Source: Smallanthus sonchifolius (Eukaryota; Streptophyta; Magnoliopsida; Asterales; Asteraceae). Taken from it: a stretch of 64,000 nt of DNA. The translations under genes and the position numbers were made by a program. The stretch spans positions 36,073,501 through 36,137,500 of the forward strand of contig CM042043.1 of assembly GCA_023525975.1 (NCBI GenBank), written 5' to 3'. This document shows positions 45,852-54,916 of the stretch, one piece after another. The first letter of the stretch is position 1. Each line of letters starts with the position of its first letter. A model generated the notes under the pieces. The model saw only the letters and a program-made list of their open reading frames with translations, was not told the origin of the DNA and did no database searches.

Positions 45852-46091
45852 ATGGCTCATACAAGAGGACCATTAAAGAAGGTTCTTCTTGAAATTCAAG
45901 AAGAAATTGAAGGACGTTCTCTTCAAATTATACGAGAAGAAGAATTTATTAATAGAATACATTCATATTACCCATTTTCTAATTCGAAAATAAAATGGAT
46001 AATTATTCATAATGCTAAAAAAAGGATTTCTTATTTTAAAGAAATAATTCGTTCTTTAAAACAGAAAAAGATAATATTATCTTGTGGATAA
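45852..46091 (+). CDS. EPRV small ORF 2, 79 aa
   Basis: Starts MAHTRGPLKKVLLEIQE and ends KKIILSCG. It is a tandem paralogue of small ORF 1. ATG 45852 is preferred over an upstream ATG at 45798 because it aligns with the sister start. An ACTTTCAG word precedes the start, and a similar one precedes the next ORF. An intact right-copy equivalent lies at 52449-52688. Confidence 0.7.
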   Translation: MAHTRGPLKKVLLEIQEEIEGRSLQIIREEEFINRIHSYYPFSNSKIKWIIIHNAKKRISYFKEIIRSLKQKKIILSCG

Positions 46092-46102
46092 CTTTTTCAG
46101 TA

Positions 46103-47557
46103 ATGATTCCTTGGGAGCAAGGAAAAAGAGGAGGCGGAGGAAGATCTTCTTCCTACAGAGGTAGAGGAAATAATCCTCATCCAAGGGTTATATCCCAAAT
46201 TGGAGGACAAAGGCTCATAGCCGAAAATATTGCTTCATCATCAGGATCTTCGAGATCAGAAGACATTCTTTATAAGGAATTTTTGGCTCATAAAGCCTCT
46301 CAAGAAAAGTCTAATAAAGGCTCTTCATCATCAACATCATATGCCAGGACTGCTTCAAATGAAGCAAAAGATGATGTTTCTAACTGGGAAAAAACCCCAG
46401 GAAAAGAAGTCATACTTCTTTTAGAAAAGAGAGATGAAAGATGGAAAGAAGATCCATGGCTGTTAATAAACAGATATATGGATACAAGATTCTATCCTAC
46501 TGAGGCTTATAAGCCTAGATACTTCTATGAGCAGATTCTGCTTAAAGAAAAATGCGAAATAGAGCATTATCATTCAGGTCAACCTGAAGTTTATAACTTC
46601 AGCAAAATTGTAATCAAACAGATCTTATCTGTTGAAGCTTGGGGAACTTCCCCACTCAAAGAAAGGGAACTTATACATCCCCAAACTAAATCCCCAATTA
46701 GTTATAATTATTGGGACTATAAAAATGCTTTTTATAAAACATTTTTATATGAGAACCCGAAGCATAAGCATTCGTGGTTTATTAAGGTTTGTTCTCATAC
46801 TTACAGACAGGAAATTCCAGTCTGGTTCTATAACTGGTGGAAAACCTTTGGTCCTACAGTCAATATTCTTCCAGACCTATTTAAAAAGCTTTATAAGCAA
46901 TGGGCAGAAGTCTCTCCAGCCCTCATAGAGGCCCAGCAAGAAGATAATTTTATAAATAATCTTCCTGCTCTTCATTTTTATGTTCAATTCAGCATCTCAT
47001 GGATCTGGAAATGGACTCCTGAGGTTGACCTTGACAACCAGAACATCCTATGTATCCAAAGAATCTTCCATACAAAATTTTGGAAGAAGATGACTCTTAA
47101 TAATATTGATGGCATTATAGAAAGCCATGACACTATAAAAATGATTGAGAAGACTATTGAAGATTATAAAGAACAAATAAATAGTCTTCCCCATAAAGAG
47201 GCTCCTAGTCCATTCAAGCATATTATTAGAAAGATTCAGACTCTTAAAGGTACTGATGAAATCAGTAATAAAGAAATTATGGATTTCTACTTATCCGAAA
47301 TGAAGAAGGATATGCTAAAAAATTTTAGAAAAGAAGGAGCATCTCCTTCCACAAAGTCCACCTCCTCACAAGCCGGAGAAGATGAAGAAAATATTCTCAC
47401 AGTAGAAGATGAAGATAATATTCTTACAGAAGAGGCTCAGTCTATCAATAATGACGACCCAATTGATGAAGACTACATCAACAATGTTCTAATAGAATTC
47501 AAAAAAGATTTCCAACCAGAAGAATCTTCCGGAAAACAAAAGTCCAAGAAACAATAG
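46103..47557 (+). CDS. EPRV 484-aa ORF, unknown function
   Basis: Starts at ATG 46103 (MIPWEQGKRGGGG); an upstream in-frame ATG at 46082 lies in the previous ORF's end. An RG/RS-rich N-terminus is followed by a conserved aromatic-rich domain (EVILLLEKRDERWKEDPW, 'SYNYWDYKNAFYKTF', 'WFYNWWKTFGP') and an acidic C-terminus. It sits last before the non-coding region, a position used by transactivator-type genes in some genera, but no transactivator motif was recognised. The right-copy equivalent (50983-52437) is nearly identical. Confidence 0.75.
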   Translation: MIPWEQGKRGGGGRSSSYRGRGNNPHPRVISQIGGQRLIAENIASSSGSSRSEDILYKEFLAHKASQEKSNKGSSSSTSYARTASNEAKDDVSNWEKTPGKEVILLLEKRDERWKEDPWLLINRYMDTRFYPTEAYKPRYFYEQILLKEKCEIEHYHSGQPEVYNFSKIVIKQILSVEAWGTSPLKERELIHPQTKSPISYNYWDYKNAFYKTFLYENPKHKHSWFIKVCSHTYRQEIPVWFYNWWKTFGPTVNILPDLFKKLYKQWAEVSPALIEAQQEDNFINNLPALHFYVQFSISWIWKWTPEVDLDNQNILCIQRIFHTKFWKKMTLNNIDGIIESHDTIKMIEKTIEDYKEQINSLPHKEAPSPFKHIIRKIQTLKGTDEISNKEIMDFYLSEMKKDMLKNFRKEGASPSTKSTSSQAGEDEENILTVEDEDNILTEEAQSINNDDPIDEDYINNVLIEFKKDFQPEESSGKQKSKKQ

Positions 47558-48362
47558 GCCCACAGCCACGTGAAAAAAGATGCCAAAAATATTCTGGCCG
47601 ACAAGATAATTCGCGCTGGAATCAAAATTGCCAGCTGACAGCAAAATAATTGCTTTTACTGTTTTCTTTTTGACAATTAAGTCATGTAGGCCCCATATGA
47701 GGCTTTTCTGTATTTGTTTTCTTTCTTTTTCCCCGCCTATATAAGGGGACTCTTTGTGATTGCAAAAAACCACCCCGGAGCACAACTCCAACTCTCTCTC
47801 TCTTGTAAACAAATCTTCTCTTAATATTAAGTTTTCCAGTTTGAAGTTTGAAGTCTGAGGCCATAATCTGGTATTACTTCTTCTTATTACATATTTTAAT
47901 TTTTAATGCTTGCCTCCTTCGGAGGCTAAATCCTTAAGTGTTGATATGCCATGATAACTTGAACAAGATAAAATATATATATATATATATAAAATTGAAA
48001 ATGTTTTGAAATAGAATTTAGACAGGTTAAAGACAGAGTAGTAATATAAGGTGGTGGTTGAATTCTTGGGGACCTTATAGCCGCTAATGTCATGATGTGC
48101 GAAAAGGCTTTTTATGGTCTGACCTTTACTAACCTCATCTTAGAATAATACCCTGTTCTTGTAAAAAATCCTATGGTCTAAAATTTTTAAATGTTTTTGA
48201 TCTTATACTACTACTTTACTACTTTTTCTATATAAGTAAATAATAAAAAGATTCTGAAAATTACTACTTTACCACTTTTTTCTAAATTTTTAAATGTTTT
48301 TGATCTTATACTACTACTTTACTACTTTTTCTATATAAGTAAATAATAAAAAGATTCTGAAA
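47558..48362 (+). promoter_or_regulatory. EPRV non-coding region (promoter and leader)
   Basis: TATA box CCTATATAAGG at 47736-47746 with a CT-rich segment downstream, followed by a long leader with a (TA)n run near 47970-47990. This is the pregenomic-RNA promoter position of the family. An 80-bp direct duplication occupies its end. Confidence 0.7.
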
Positions 48363-48363
48363 A
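48181..48363 (+). repeat. 80-bp direct duplication before viral PBS
   Basis: 48181-48260 and 48284-48363 are identical by eye (AAATTTTTAAATG ... GATTCTGAAAA), with 23 bp between. The second copy abuts the PBS. Confidence 0.9.
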
Positions 48364-49496
48364 TGGTATCAGAGCCATGTGCTCTTAAAATAAAGCTTTG
48401 TTCAAGTTTGAATGTGCAGATCAACACTTATTTATATTCATTTATGATGAATATTCTGAAGAGCAACGATACTGTTAAAAACAGTATTGAAGAGGAATAT
48501 GAAATTCCTCATAATCTTGATTTATTAAATAAATGGACTATTCCAAAGATGGAACATAAACTAATTTATAAATTAGGAACTTTTGAAAAATTGGGATTAA
48601 AACAGGTTGTAAAAACAACTGAAGAAACATTTTCTTTAAATAAAGATGATATGGTTATTAAACTATTATTAAACAAAGATTTAAATAAATATAAGAAGGA
48701 TTATAAATTCCTTCATATAGGTTTAGTACAAATAGCTTTCAAACCTTTGACCCTAGAAGGTCTTCCAGAAAGTTTTGTAGCAGCTTTAAGAGATGCTAGA
48801 AACCTTGACTGGAAACAATCTCTAATAGGGATTGTCCAAACTAGTCTGGCTCATGGACCAGTTTATTTTAACGTTTATCCGAATCTTCAATTATCTTTAT
48901 CTGACGTTAATATTTCAGATGCTTTAACCTTAAACGTTAAAACTCATGGTTATAACTATGCTCCAGGTTCAGAAGTTATCTGTATCTGTTATAGAATATA
49001 TTATAAACCTTTATACACTTTAAATCCTCAGTGTAGAATGGTAGATAAACCATTAAATGAAACCATAGTCATAGAAACTAATTTCGGTAAGTCTAATATA
49101 ACTACTAGAAGAAAGATAAAATGGGAAGAAATTAACTTTCCAGAAAATTGGGTCCTTGATAAGGCTACAACATCTAATCAATACATAGATAATAATCCTT
49201 TAGAAATTACACAATCTGAAGAAGGAACTGTCCAAATCCAGTTTGAACAGATAAGAAATACTTCTTCTATACCAAGATCTTTATCTTCTAGGTCTTTGTA
49301 CTCTCAACAACACATATCTCCTCTGGGATATACTGTTAGAAGCCCTTCTAGAGCTTCAACCTCAAGAGTTAGGGAAACTTTTCCTGCAACTGAAACATTT
49401 AATAGATTAAATTTAAATGCTGATAATATAGTCATAGGAGTTCGTGGAGTCCAAGTTGATCCGGAATTAACCGAATCAGAAGTCAATTTTGTTTAA
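48363..49496 (+). CDS. EPRV movement protein (30K superfamily)
   Basis: A 377-codon frame. Its first ATG overlaps the PBS, so the ATGs at 48444/48447 are likelier starts. It contains a 30K-type core (KDYKFLHIGLVQIAFKPL, 'DARNLDWKQSLIGIVQTSL', 'HGPVYFNVYPN') and a Ser-rich C-terminus. It would modify plasmodesmata for cell-to-cell spread. The frame is open. The stop overlaps the next start as TAATG at 49494-49498. Confidence 0.85.
   Translation: MVSEPCALKIKLCSSLNVQINTYLYSFMMNILKSNDTVKNSIEEEYEIPHNLDLLNKWTIPKMEHKLIYKLGTFEKLGLKQVVKTTEETFSLNKDDMVIKLLLNKDLNKYKKDYKFLHIGLVQIAFKPLTLEGLPESFVAALRDARNLDWKQSLIGIVQTSLAHGPVYFNVYPNLQLSLSDVNISDALTLNVKTHGYNYAPGSEVICICYRIYYKPLYTLNPQCRMVDKPLNETIVIETNFGKSNITTRRKIKWEEINFPENWVLDKATTSNQYIDNNPLEITQSEEGTVQIQFEQIRNTSSIPRSLSSRSLYSQQHISPLGYTVRSPSRASTSRVRETFPATETFNRLNLNADNIVIGVRGVQVDPELTESEVNFV
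48364..48375 (+). other. EPRV primer binding site
   Basis: TGGTATCAGAGC, the initiator tRNA-Met site where caulimovirid minus-strand synthesis starts; it marks the conventional genome origin. Confidence 0.88.
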
Positions 49497-50307
49497 TGGA
49501 TTTTAAAGAAAAAATTGATTTTAAACCGGGATCTTCGGTCAGAAAAGAAATTAATAAAGAATTTCAATTACCCAAATGTGAATTATTTAGAAATTGGTTT
49601 TTTAATAATTTTAAAGAAACCGAAACAAAAACTTTTAAAGAAGAATATTATAAAGATTTAATTTCAAAAAATGAGATTATACCATTTATTCTTTGGTTTA
49701 TAGAAAAATATACAGGAAGTATTATTTCTGTGATCGAAAGGGAGTTTATTATTAAAGGAGAAAAAATAATTTCTAATGTTTTTCCTCCTACTCAATCATC
49801 TTTTAAAATCGAAAAGGATAATGAAGTAAGATATTATCAAACCTTTCAAGAATTATTAAAAGGTGATATCTTACCTATCACAATTTCTCATTTAAATGAT
49901 TTGATTAAACAGCAGAATTATACAAACTTATATTTAATAATCCTAAGAGAACAAATCCAGGATTTGTCTGCAAAAATGGATAGGATAATATCCTACTTAA
50001 GAGAAAAACCCATATTAACTAAGCCGGATTCGATCATAGAAAAGGTTGTTACTCCTAGTATACAACTTCCTCCGGAAGTTACGGATTTTAAATTAAAATC
50101 TAAAAATAGCCTTGAAGCAACTCTTAGTGAGACAATGAATGCTCTAAAGAGTCTTAAGATAAGTAATTCAACAGACTTCTCTGAGGTAAATTACTAAGAA
50201 GAAATTAAGGATGAAATTTCCAAACTCTCTAAGTGGGCAGATAAACCGACCCAAAGAAAGTATTATTATCCTAAACCAACCCCACAGGATGTCCTTATAC
50301 AAGAACA
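49496..50307 (+). pseudogene. EPRV ORF between movement and coat regions
   Basis: Open for 233 codons to a TAA at 50195-50197; the same frame then continues (KLSKWADKPTQRKYYYPKP) until the inversion junction near 50307. The frame matches the position just before the coat core at 31390, so the two ends are neighbouring parts of one viral ORF. A coiled-coil-like segment lies around codons 150-170. Role unknown. Confidence 0.7.
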
Positions 50308-50438
50308 GGGTATTATTCTAAGATGAGGTTAGTAAAGGTCAGACCATAAAAAACCTTTAAAAATTTTAGACCATAGGATTTTTTACAAGAACAGGGTATT
50401 ATTCTAAGATGAGGTTAGTAAAGGTCAGACCATAAAAA
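50298..50438. repeat. Inversion junction with 12-nt microhomology and local duplication
   Basis: TACAAGAACAGG (50298-50309) belongs both to the end of the plus copy's ORF and to the reversed non-coding region (plus copy 48152-48163 in reverse complement). About 50 bp following it recurs at 50394-50438. Confidence 0.85.
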
Positions 50439-50982
50439 GCCTTTTCGCACATCATGGCATTAGCGGCTATAAGGTCCCCAAGAATTCAACCACCACCTTA
50501 TATTACTACTTTGTCTTTAACCTGTCTAAATTGTATTTCAAAACATTTTCAATTTTATACTTTTTTTTTTATCTTGTTCAAGTTATCATGGCATATCAAC
50601 ACTTAAGGATTTAGCCTCTGAAGGAGGCAAGCATTAAAAATTAAAATATGTAATAAGAAGAAGTAATACCAGATTATGGCCTCAGACTTCAAACTTCAAA
50701 CTGGAAAACTTAATATTAAGTGAAGGTTTGTTTACAAGAGAGAGAGAGTTGGAGTTGTGCTCCGGGGTGGTTTTTTGCAATCACAAAGAGTCCCCTTTTA
50801 TAGGCGGGGAAAAAGAAAGAAAACAAATACAGAAAAGCCTCATATGGGGCCTACATGACTTAATTGTCAAAAAGAAAACAGTAAAAGCAATTATTTTGCT
50901 GTCAGCTGGCAATTTTGATTCCAGCGCGAATTATCTTGTCGGCCAGAATATTTTTGGCATCTTTTTTCACGTGGCTGTGGGC
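50308..50982 (-). promoter_or_regulatory. EPRV right copy: non-coding region
   Basis: Reverse of the left non-coding region with TATA box at plus 50794-50804 (minus CCTATAAAAGG, one base different from the left copy). It is truncated at the junction before the PBS. Confidence 0.7.
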
Positions 50983-52437
50983 CTATTGTTTCTTGGACTT
51001 TTGTTTTCCGGAAGATTCTTCTGGTTGGAAATCTTTTTTGTATTCTATTAGAACATTGTTGATGTAGTCTTCATCAATTGGGTCGTCATTATTGATAGAC
51101 TGAGCCTCTTCTGTAAGAATATTATCTTCATCTTCTACTGTGAGAATATTTTCTTCATCTTCTCCGGCTTGTGAGGAGGTGGACATTGTGGAAGGAGATG
51201 CTCCTTCTTTTCTAAAATTTTTTAGCATATCCTTCTTCATTTCGGATAAGTAGAAATCCATAATTTCTTTATTACTGATTTCATCAGTACCTTTAAGAGT
51301 CTGAATCTTTCTAATAATATGCTTGAATGGACTAGGAGCCTCTTTATGGGGAAGACTATTTATTTGTTCTTTATAATCTTCAATAGTCTTCTCAATCATT
51401 TTCATAGTGTCATGGCTTTCTATAATGCCATCAATATTATTAAGAGTCATCTTCTTCCAAAATTTTGTATGGAAGATTCTTTGGATACATAGGATGTTCT
51501 GGTTGTCAAGGTCAACCTCAGGAGTCCATTTCCAGATCCATGAGATGCTGAATTGAACATAAAAATGAAGAGAAGGAAGATTATTTATAAAATTATCTTC
51601 TTGCTGGGCCTCTATGAGGGCTGGAGAGACTTCTGCCCATTGCTTATAAAGCTTTTTAAATAGGTCTGGAAGAATATTGACTGTAGGACCAAAGGTTTTC
51701 CACCAGTTATAGAACCAGACTGGAATTTCCTGTCTGTAAGTATGAGAACAAACCTTAATAAACCACGAATGCTTATGCTTCGGGTTCTCATATAAAAATG
51801 TTTTATAAAAAGCATTTTTATAGTCCCAATAATTATAACTAATTGGGGATTTAGTTTGGGGATGTATAAGTTCCCTTTCTTTGAGTGGGGAAGTTCCCCA
51901 AGCTTCAACAGATAAGATCTGTTTGATTACAATTTTGCTGAAGTTATAAACTTCAGGTTGACCTGAATGATAATGCTTTATTTCGCATTTTTCTTTAAGC
52001 AGAATCTGCTCATAGAAGTATCTAGGCTTATAAGCCTCAGTAGGATAGAATCTTGTATCCATATATCTGTTTATTAACAGCCATGGATCTTCTTTCCATC
52101 TTTCATCTCTCTTTTCTAAAAGAAGTATGACTTCTTTTCCTGGGGTTTTTTCCCAGTTAGAAACATCATCTTCTGCTTCATTTGAAGCAGTCCTGGCATA
52201 TGATGTTGATGATGAAGAGCCTTTATTAGACTTTTCTTGAGAGGCTTTATGAGCCAAAAATTCCTTATAAAGAATGTCTTCTGATCTCGAAGATCCTGAT
52301 GATGAAGCAATATTTTCGGCTATGAGCCTTTGTCCTCCAATTTGGGATATAACCCTTGGATGAGGATTATTTCCTCTACCTCTGTAGGAAGAAGATCTTC
52401 CTCCGCCTCCTCTTTTTCCTTGCTCCCAAGGAATCAT
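50983..52437 (-). CDS. EPRV right copy: 484-aa ORF
   Basis: Same protein as 46103-47557 with a handful of substitutions (e.g. KCEIKHYHS for KCEIEHYHS). The start at 52437 is chosen by the same logic. Intact frame, function unknown. Confidence 0.75.
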   Translation of the reverse strand: MIPWEQGKRGGGGRSSSYRGRGNNPHPRVISQIGGQRLIAENIASSSGSSRSEDILYKEFLAHKASQEKSNKGSSSSTSYARTASNEAEDDVSNWEKTPGKEVILLLEKRDERWKEDPWLLINRYMDTRFYPTEAYKPRYFYEQILLKEKCEIKHYHSGQPEVYNFSKIVIKQILSVEAWGTSPLKERELIHPQTKSPISYNYWDYKNAFYKTFLYENPKHKHSWFIKVCSHTYRQEIPVWFYNWWKTFGPTVNILPDLFKKLYKQWAEVSPALIEAQQEDNFINNLPSLHFYVQFSISWIWKWTPEVDLDNQNILCIQRIFHTKFWKKMTLNNIDGIIESHDTMKMIEKTIEDYKEQINSLPHKEAPSPFKHIIRKIQTLKGTDEISNKEIMDFYLSEMKKDMLKNFRKEGASPSTMSTSSQAGEDEENILTVEDEDNILTEEAQSINNDDPIDEDYINNVLIEYKKDFQPEESSGKQKSKKQ

Positions 52438-52448
52438 TACTGAAAAAG

Positions 52449-52688
52449 TTATCCACAAGATAATATTATCTTTTTCTGTTTTAAAGAACGAATTATTTCT
52501 TTAAAATAAGAAATCCTTTTTTTAGCATTATGAATAATTATCCATTTTATTTTCGAATTAGAAAATGGGTAATATGAATGTATTCTATTAATAAATTCTT
52601 CTTCTCGTATAATTTGAAGAGAACGTCCTTCAATTTCTTCTTGAATTTCAAGAAGAACCTTCTTTAATGGTCCTCTTGTATGAGCCAT
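52449..52688 (-). CDS. EPRV right copy: small ORF 2
   Basis: 79 codons, identical by eye to 45852-46091. Confidence 0.7.
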   Translation of the reverse strand: MAHTRGPLKKVLLEIQEEIEGRSLQIIREEEFINRIHSYYPFSNSKIKWIIIHNAKKRISYFKEIIRSLKQKKIILSCG

Positions 52689-52699
52689 ATCTGAAAGTT

Positions 52700-52844
52700 T
52701 TATCCACATGAGATAATTTTCTTTTTTTGTTTTAATAAACAAATCTTAAATTTACTAAAGGAAATGTGAATATTAAAGTTTTCAATCATTTTCCTTTTAA
52801 TTTGAGGGGTAAGAAAATTATTAGTAAGGATGTCCTCTATTGCC
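52700..52844 (-). pseudogene. EPRV right copy: small ORF 1, 3' part
   Basis: C-terminal part of the 78-aa ORF, cut off from its start by Gypsy 2. The ACTTC target duplication lies at 52845-52849. Confidence 0.75.
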
Positions 52845-53361
52845 ACTTCTGTAAGGCCCCAAACCCGGGAGGCCTCACTTATTGGATTTACTCATTCACA
52901 AGCAGTTCTTAAACATGAATATTAGATAACGCAGCGGAAATTTCATTTAAACATAACTTAATCGTTGTTCATACATGCGGAAGCGTAAACATAGTTTAAA
53001 ACATATTTACATCATAACTAAACATAACGGGATGCCAGTCTTCAAAAGCAGTCGGGTAACTCTTCATCTCTAGCCAAGCATCACCGTCCATCCTCAGAAC
53101 CTACCTTAACCTGAATGTGTACACTTAAAAACGTCAGCTACGCTGGTGAGTTCTAGTTTTCGTTCGTTTTAAGAAATGGTTCATCATTCAAACATTCAAT
53201 AGGGTTTAACATTCGTATAAGAAAACAGGGCCTTTCATTCGTAAACCTTCGCATATTTAAACACAATCATTTGTTTAAAATATTAACATTCATTTAAGTC
53301 ATACATTATTATCTAAATCTGTATCGTTACGCGTCTCTATGTCCCCGTAGGAACTTTTAAT

Positions 53362-53551
53362 GTTGTGGGCAACCGTTACGTATCGCCGTCATTGCCACAA
53401 CCATACCACTACGTTGGGTCAACCGTTACGTATCGCCGTCATTGCCCAACCCTTCAATGCGTGGGGTCAACCGTTACGTATCGCCGTCATTGCCCAACAC
53501 GCATCTTTCCTTTGGAAATCAACCGTTACGTATCGCCGTCATTGATTTCCC
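53362..53551. repeat. Four hairpins with constant loop and variable stems
   Basis: CCGTTACGTATCGCCGTCA occurs four times, each enclosed by a different inverted repeat: GTTGTGG-CAA / TTGCCACAAC, GTTGGG-CAA / TTGCCCAAC, GTGGGG-CAA / TTGCCCAACAC (bulged), GGAAATCAA / TTGATTTCC (perfect). The same set lies at 60313-60502 in the other LTR. Confidence 0.88.
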
Positions 53552-54199
53552 ATTACCTCGTTCGCTTAGGATGATCGTCATCACCCGAGTAACCGTCGTT
53601 ACTCCCTTTACCAGTTGTACAACATCAAAACCATTGACATGCCACAAAGACATTGCCCATGTTGTTCTTGTGGTAACTATGGCTCACTGTCCATAATCTA
53701 CCACAAGGCTGGGAATCACATTCCCAGACTTCATTCGTCAATTCCATTCATTCGACAGATTAGATTTGTAATGACTTCTTTAAAACCTTTGCCCCTTTTT
53801 GTTTTCTTTTCATAAAACCTTTCCTTCACTTTCAAAACCCTTTACCTTTTCATTAAACCATTTCTTTATAACATTCGTTCGTAAACATTCCGTTCATAAA
53901 CTTTCTTTCCATAAATCCTTCGTTCCAAATCATTTCCTTTCGTAAACGTAGTTTCATAAAAATCATTTTATAAAACAACATTTCATACGTGTACACACCA
54001 GCCCGAAAACATTATATAAAAACATTTAAAAGAGGGCTTCTAGAACTCACCTTATAAGCTAGTCTCGGTTGTCCTAATCAAGGGTCCAACCACGTCACTT
54101 CCGATCTGAATTGAGTAGTTACATACACATCAGACCATTACCGACTCTAACGGTTTAACCATTCTAAACATACTAATCTCTACTCAACAGCCTGATGTC

Positions 54200-54385
54200 T
54201 GCGCACTTAGCAAGTGCGCAGACCCTGCTGCCTGCGCACTTAGCAAGTGCGCAGACCCTGCCTCCTGCGCACTTAGCAAGTGCACAGGTCCTTCCTCCTG
54301 CGCACTTAGCAAGTGCGCAGGTTCCTCCTCCTGCGCACTTAGCAAGTGCGCAGGACCTGCTCCATGCGCACTTAGCAAGTGCGCA
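54200..54385. repeat. 33-bp palindrome array (6 units), Gypsy 2 3' LTR
   Basis: Starts at 54200, 54233, 54266, 54299, 54332 and 54365; arms TGCGCACTT / AAGTGCGCA, 12-nt spacers. The period is divisible by three, so long frames of 11-aa repeats appear on both strands; these are not taken as genes. Confidence 0.95.
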
Positions 54386-54916
54386 CGACCTGTTCTTCGC
54401 GAAAAACCCTAACTTTCGCATTCGGTCTGATCATGTAAAGATCCCGAACATGTTGCATCCAAAACGTTCGTTTTCCATTAAGGAATTCGATTCTATGATT
54501 ATCTTTCAGTTTCATCCACAAAAACGTCCGATTTTCACCCAAGACCCGAAAACCCAAAAACGAACTAAAACTCAGATTTAGGTCGGATCGTTACCTGAAT
54601 CGAGCTTCTGATCTGGAGGTTCTTCTCACGAGTGCAAGAGACACGAGCGGGTGCAATCTTGTGCGATTCCGACACTTTCTCTCTCTACGGTTTTCTCTCT
54701 CTAGAATTGCAAATGAGAGAAAAATGTGGTGACCCTGGCTATTTATAGGGGAGACCTCCCCAAGCCCGGTTCGCGACTGACCCGGCCCGACTTCGGCCCG
54801 CTTGAACTCGTTAACTTTATTTCTCGACATTTTGGGATGTTACAAGTCTACCCCCCTTATAATAGGTTTCGTCCCCGAAACCTATCACAAGTCAAATAAT
54901 TGAGGGTACGACTCCC

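Larger units (their letters stand above)
31390..50307 (+). other. Endogenous caulimovirid, left copy (interrupted)
   Basis: The order is coat-protein region, CCHC knuckle, protease-RT-RNase H, two small ORFs, a 484-aa ORF, non-coding region with TATA box, PBS, movement protein, and an ORF leading back into the coat region. Without the insertion at 32136-42882 it is about 8.2 kb, a normal Caulimoviridae genome length. The left and right ends appear to be neighbouring positions of one reading frame, so the copy is circularly permuted and almost unit length. No integrase is present. Genus not assigned. Coat and post-movement frames carry stops and a frameshift. Confidence 0.88.
52850..54844 (-). 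repeat. Gypsy 2 3' LTR
   Basis: 1995 bp; contains the hairpin set (53362-53551), GAGTAAC / GTTACTC hairpin (about 53587-53604), palindrome array and TATA box (reverse, near 54739). Confidence 0.95.

Noticed and set aside
47489..47864. Frames opposite the EPRV 484-aa ORF end and promoter
   Set aside because: Reverse-strand shadows of the coding end and non-coding region; they mirror one another in the two copies.
54200..54385. CRISPR-like array (regular 33-bp palindromic repeat)
   Set aside because: It lies inside plant LTRs, the spacers are repetitive rather than unique, and no cas genes exist; it is an LTR tandem palindrome array.
54173..54581. Open frames of 11-aa repeats on both strands
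   Set aside because: They are produced by a 33-bp period divisible by three; no conserved protein context.
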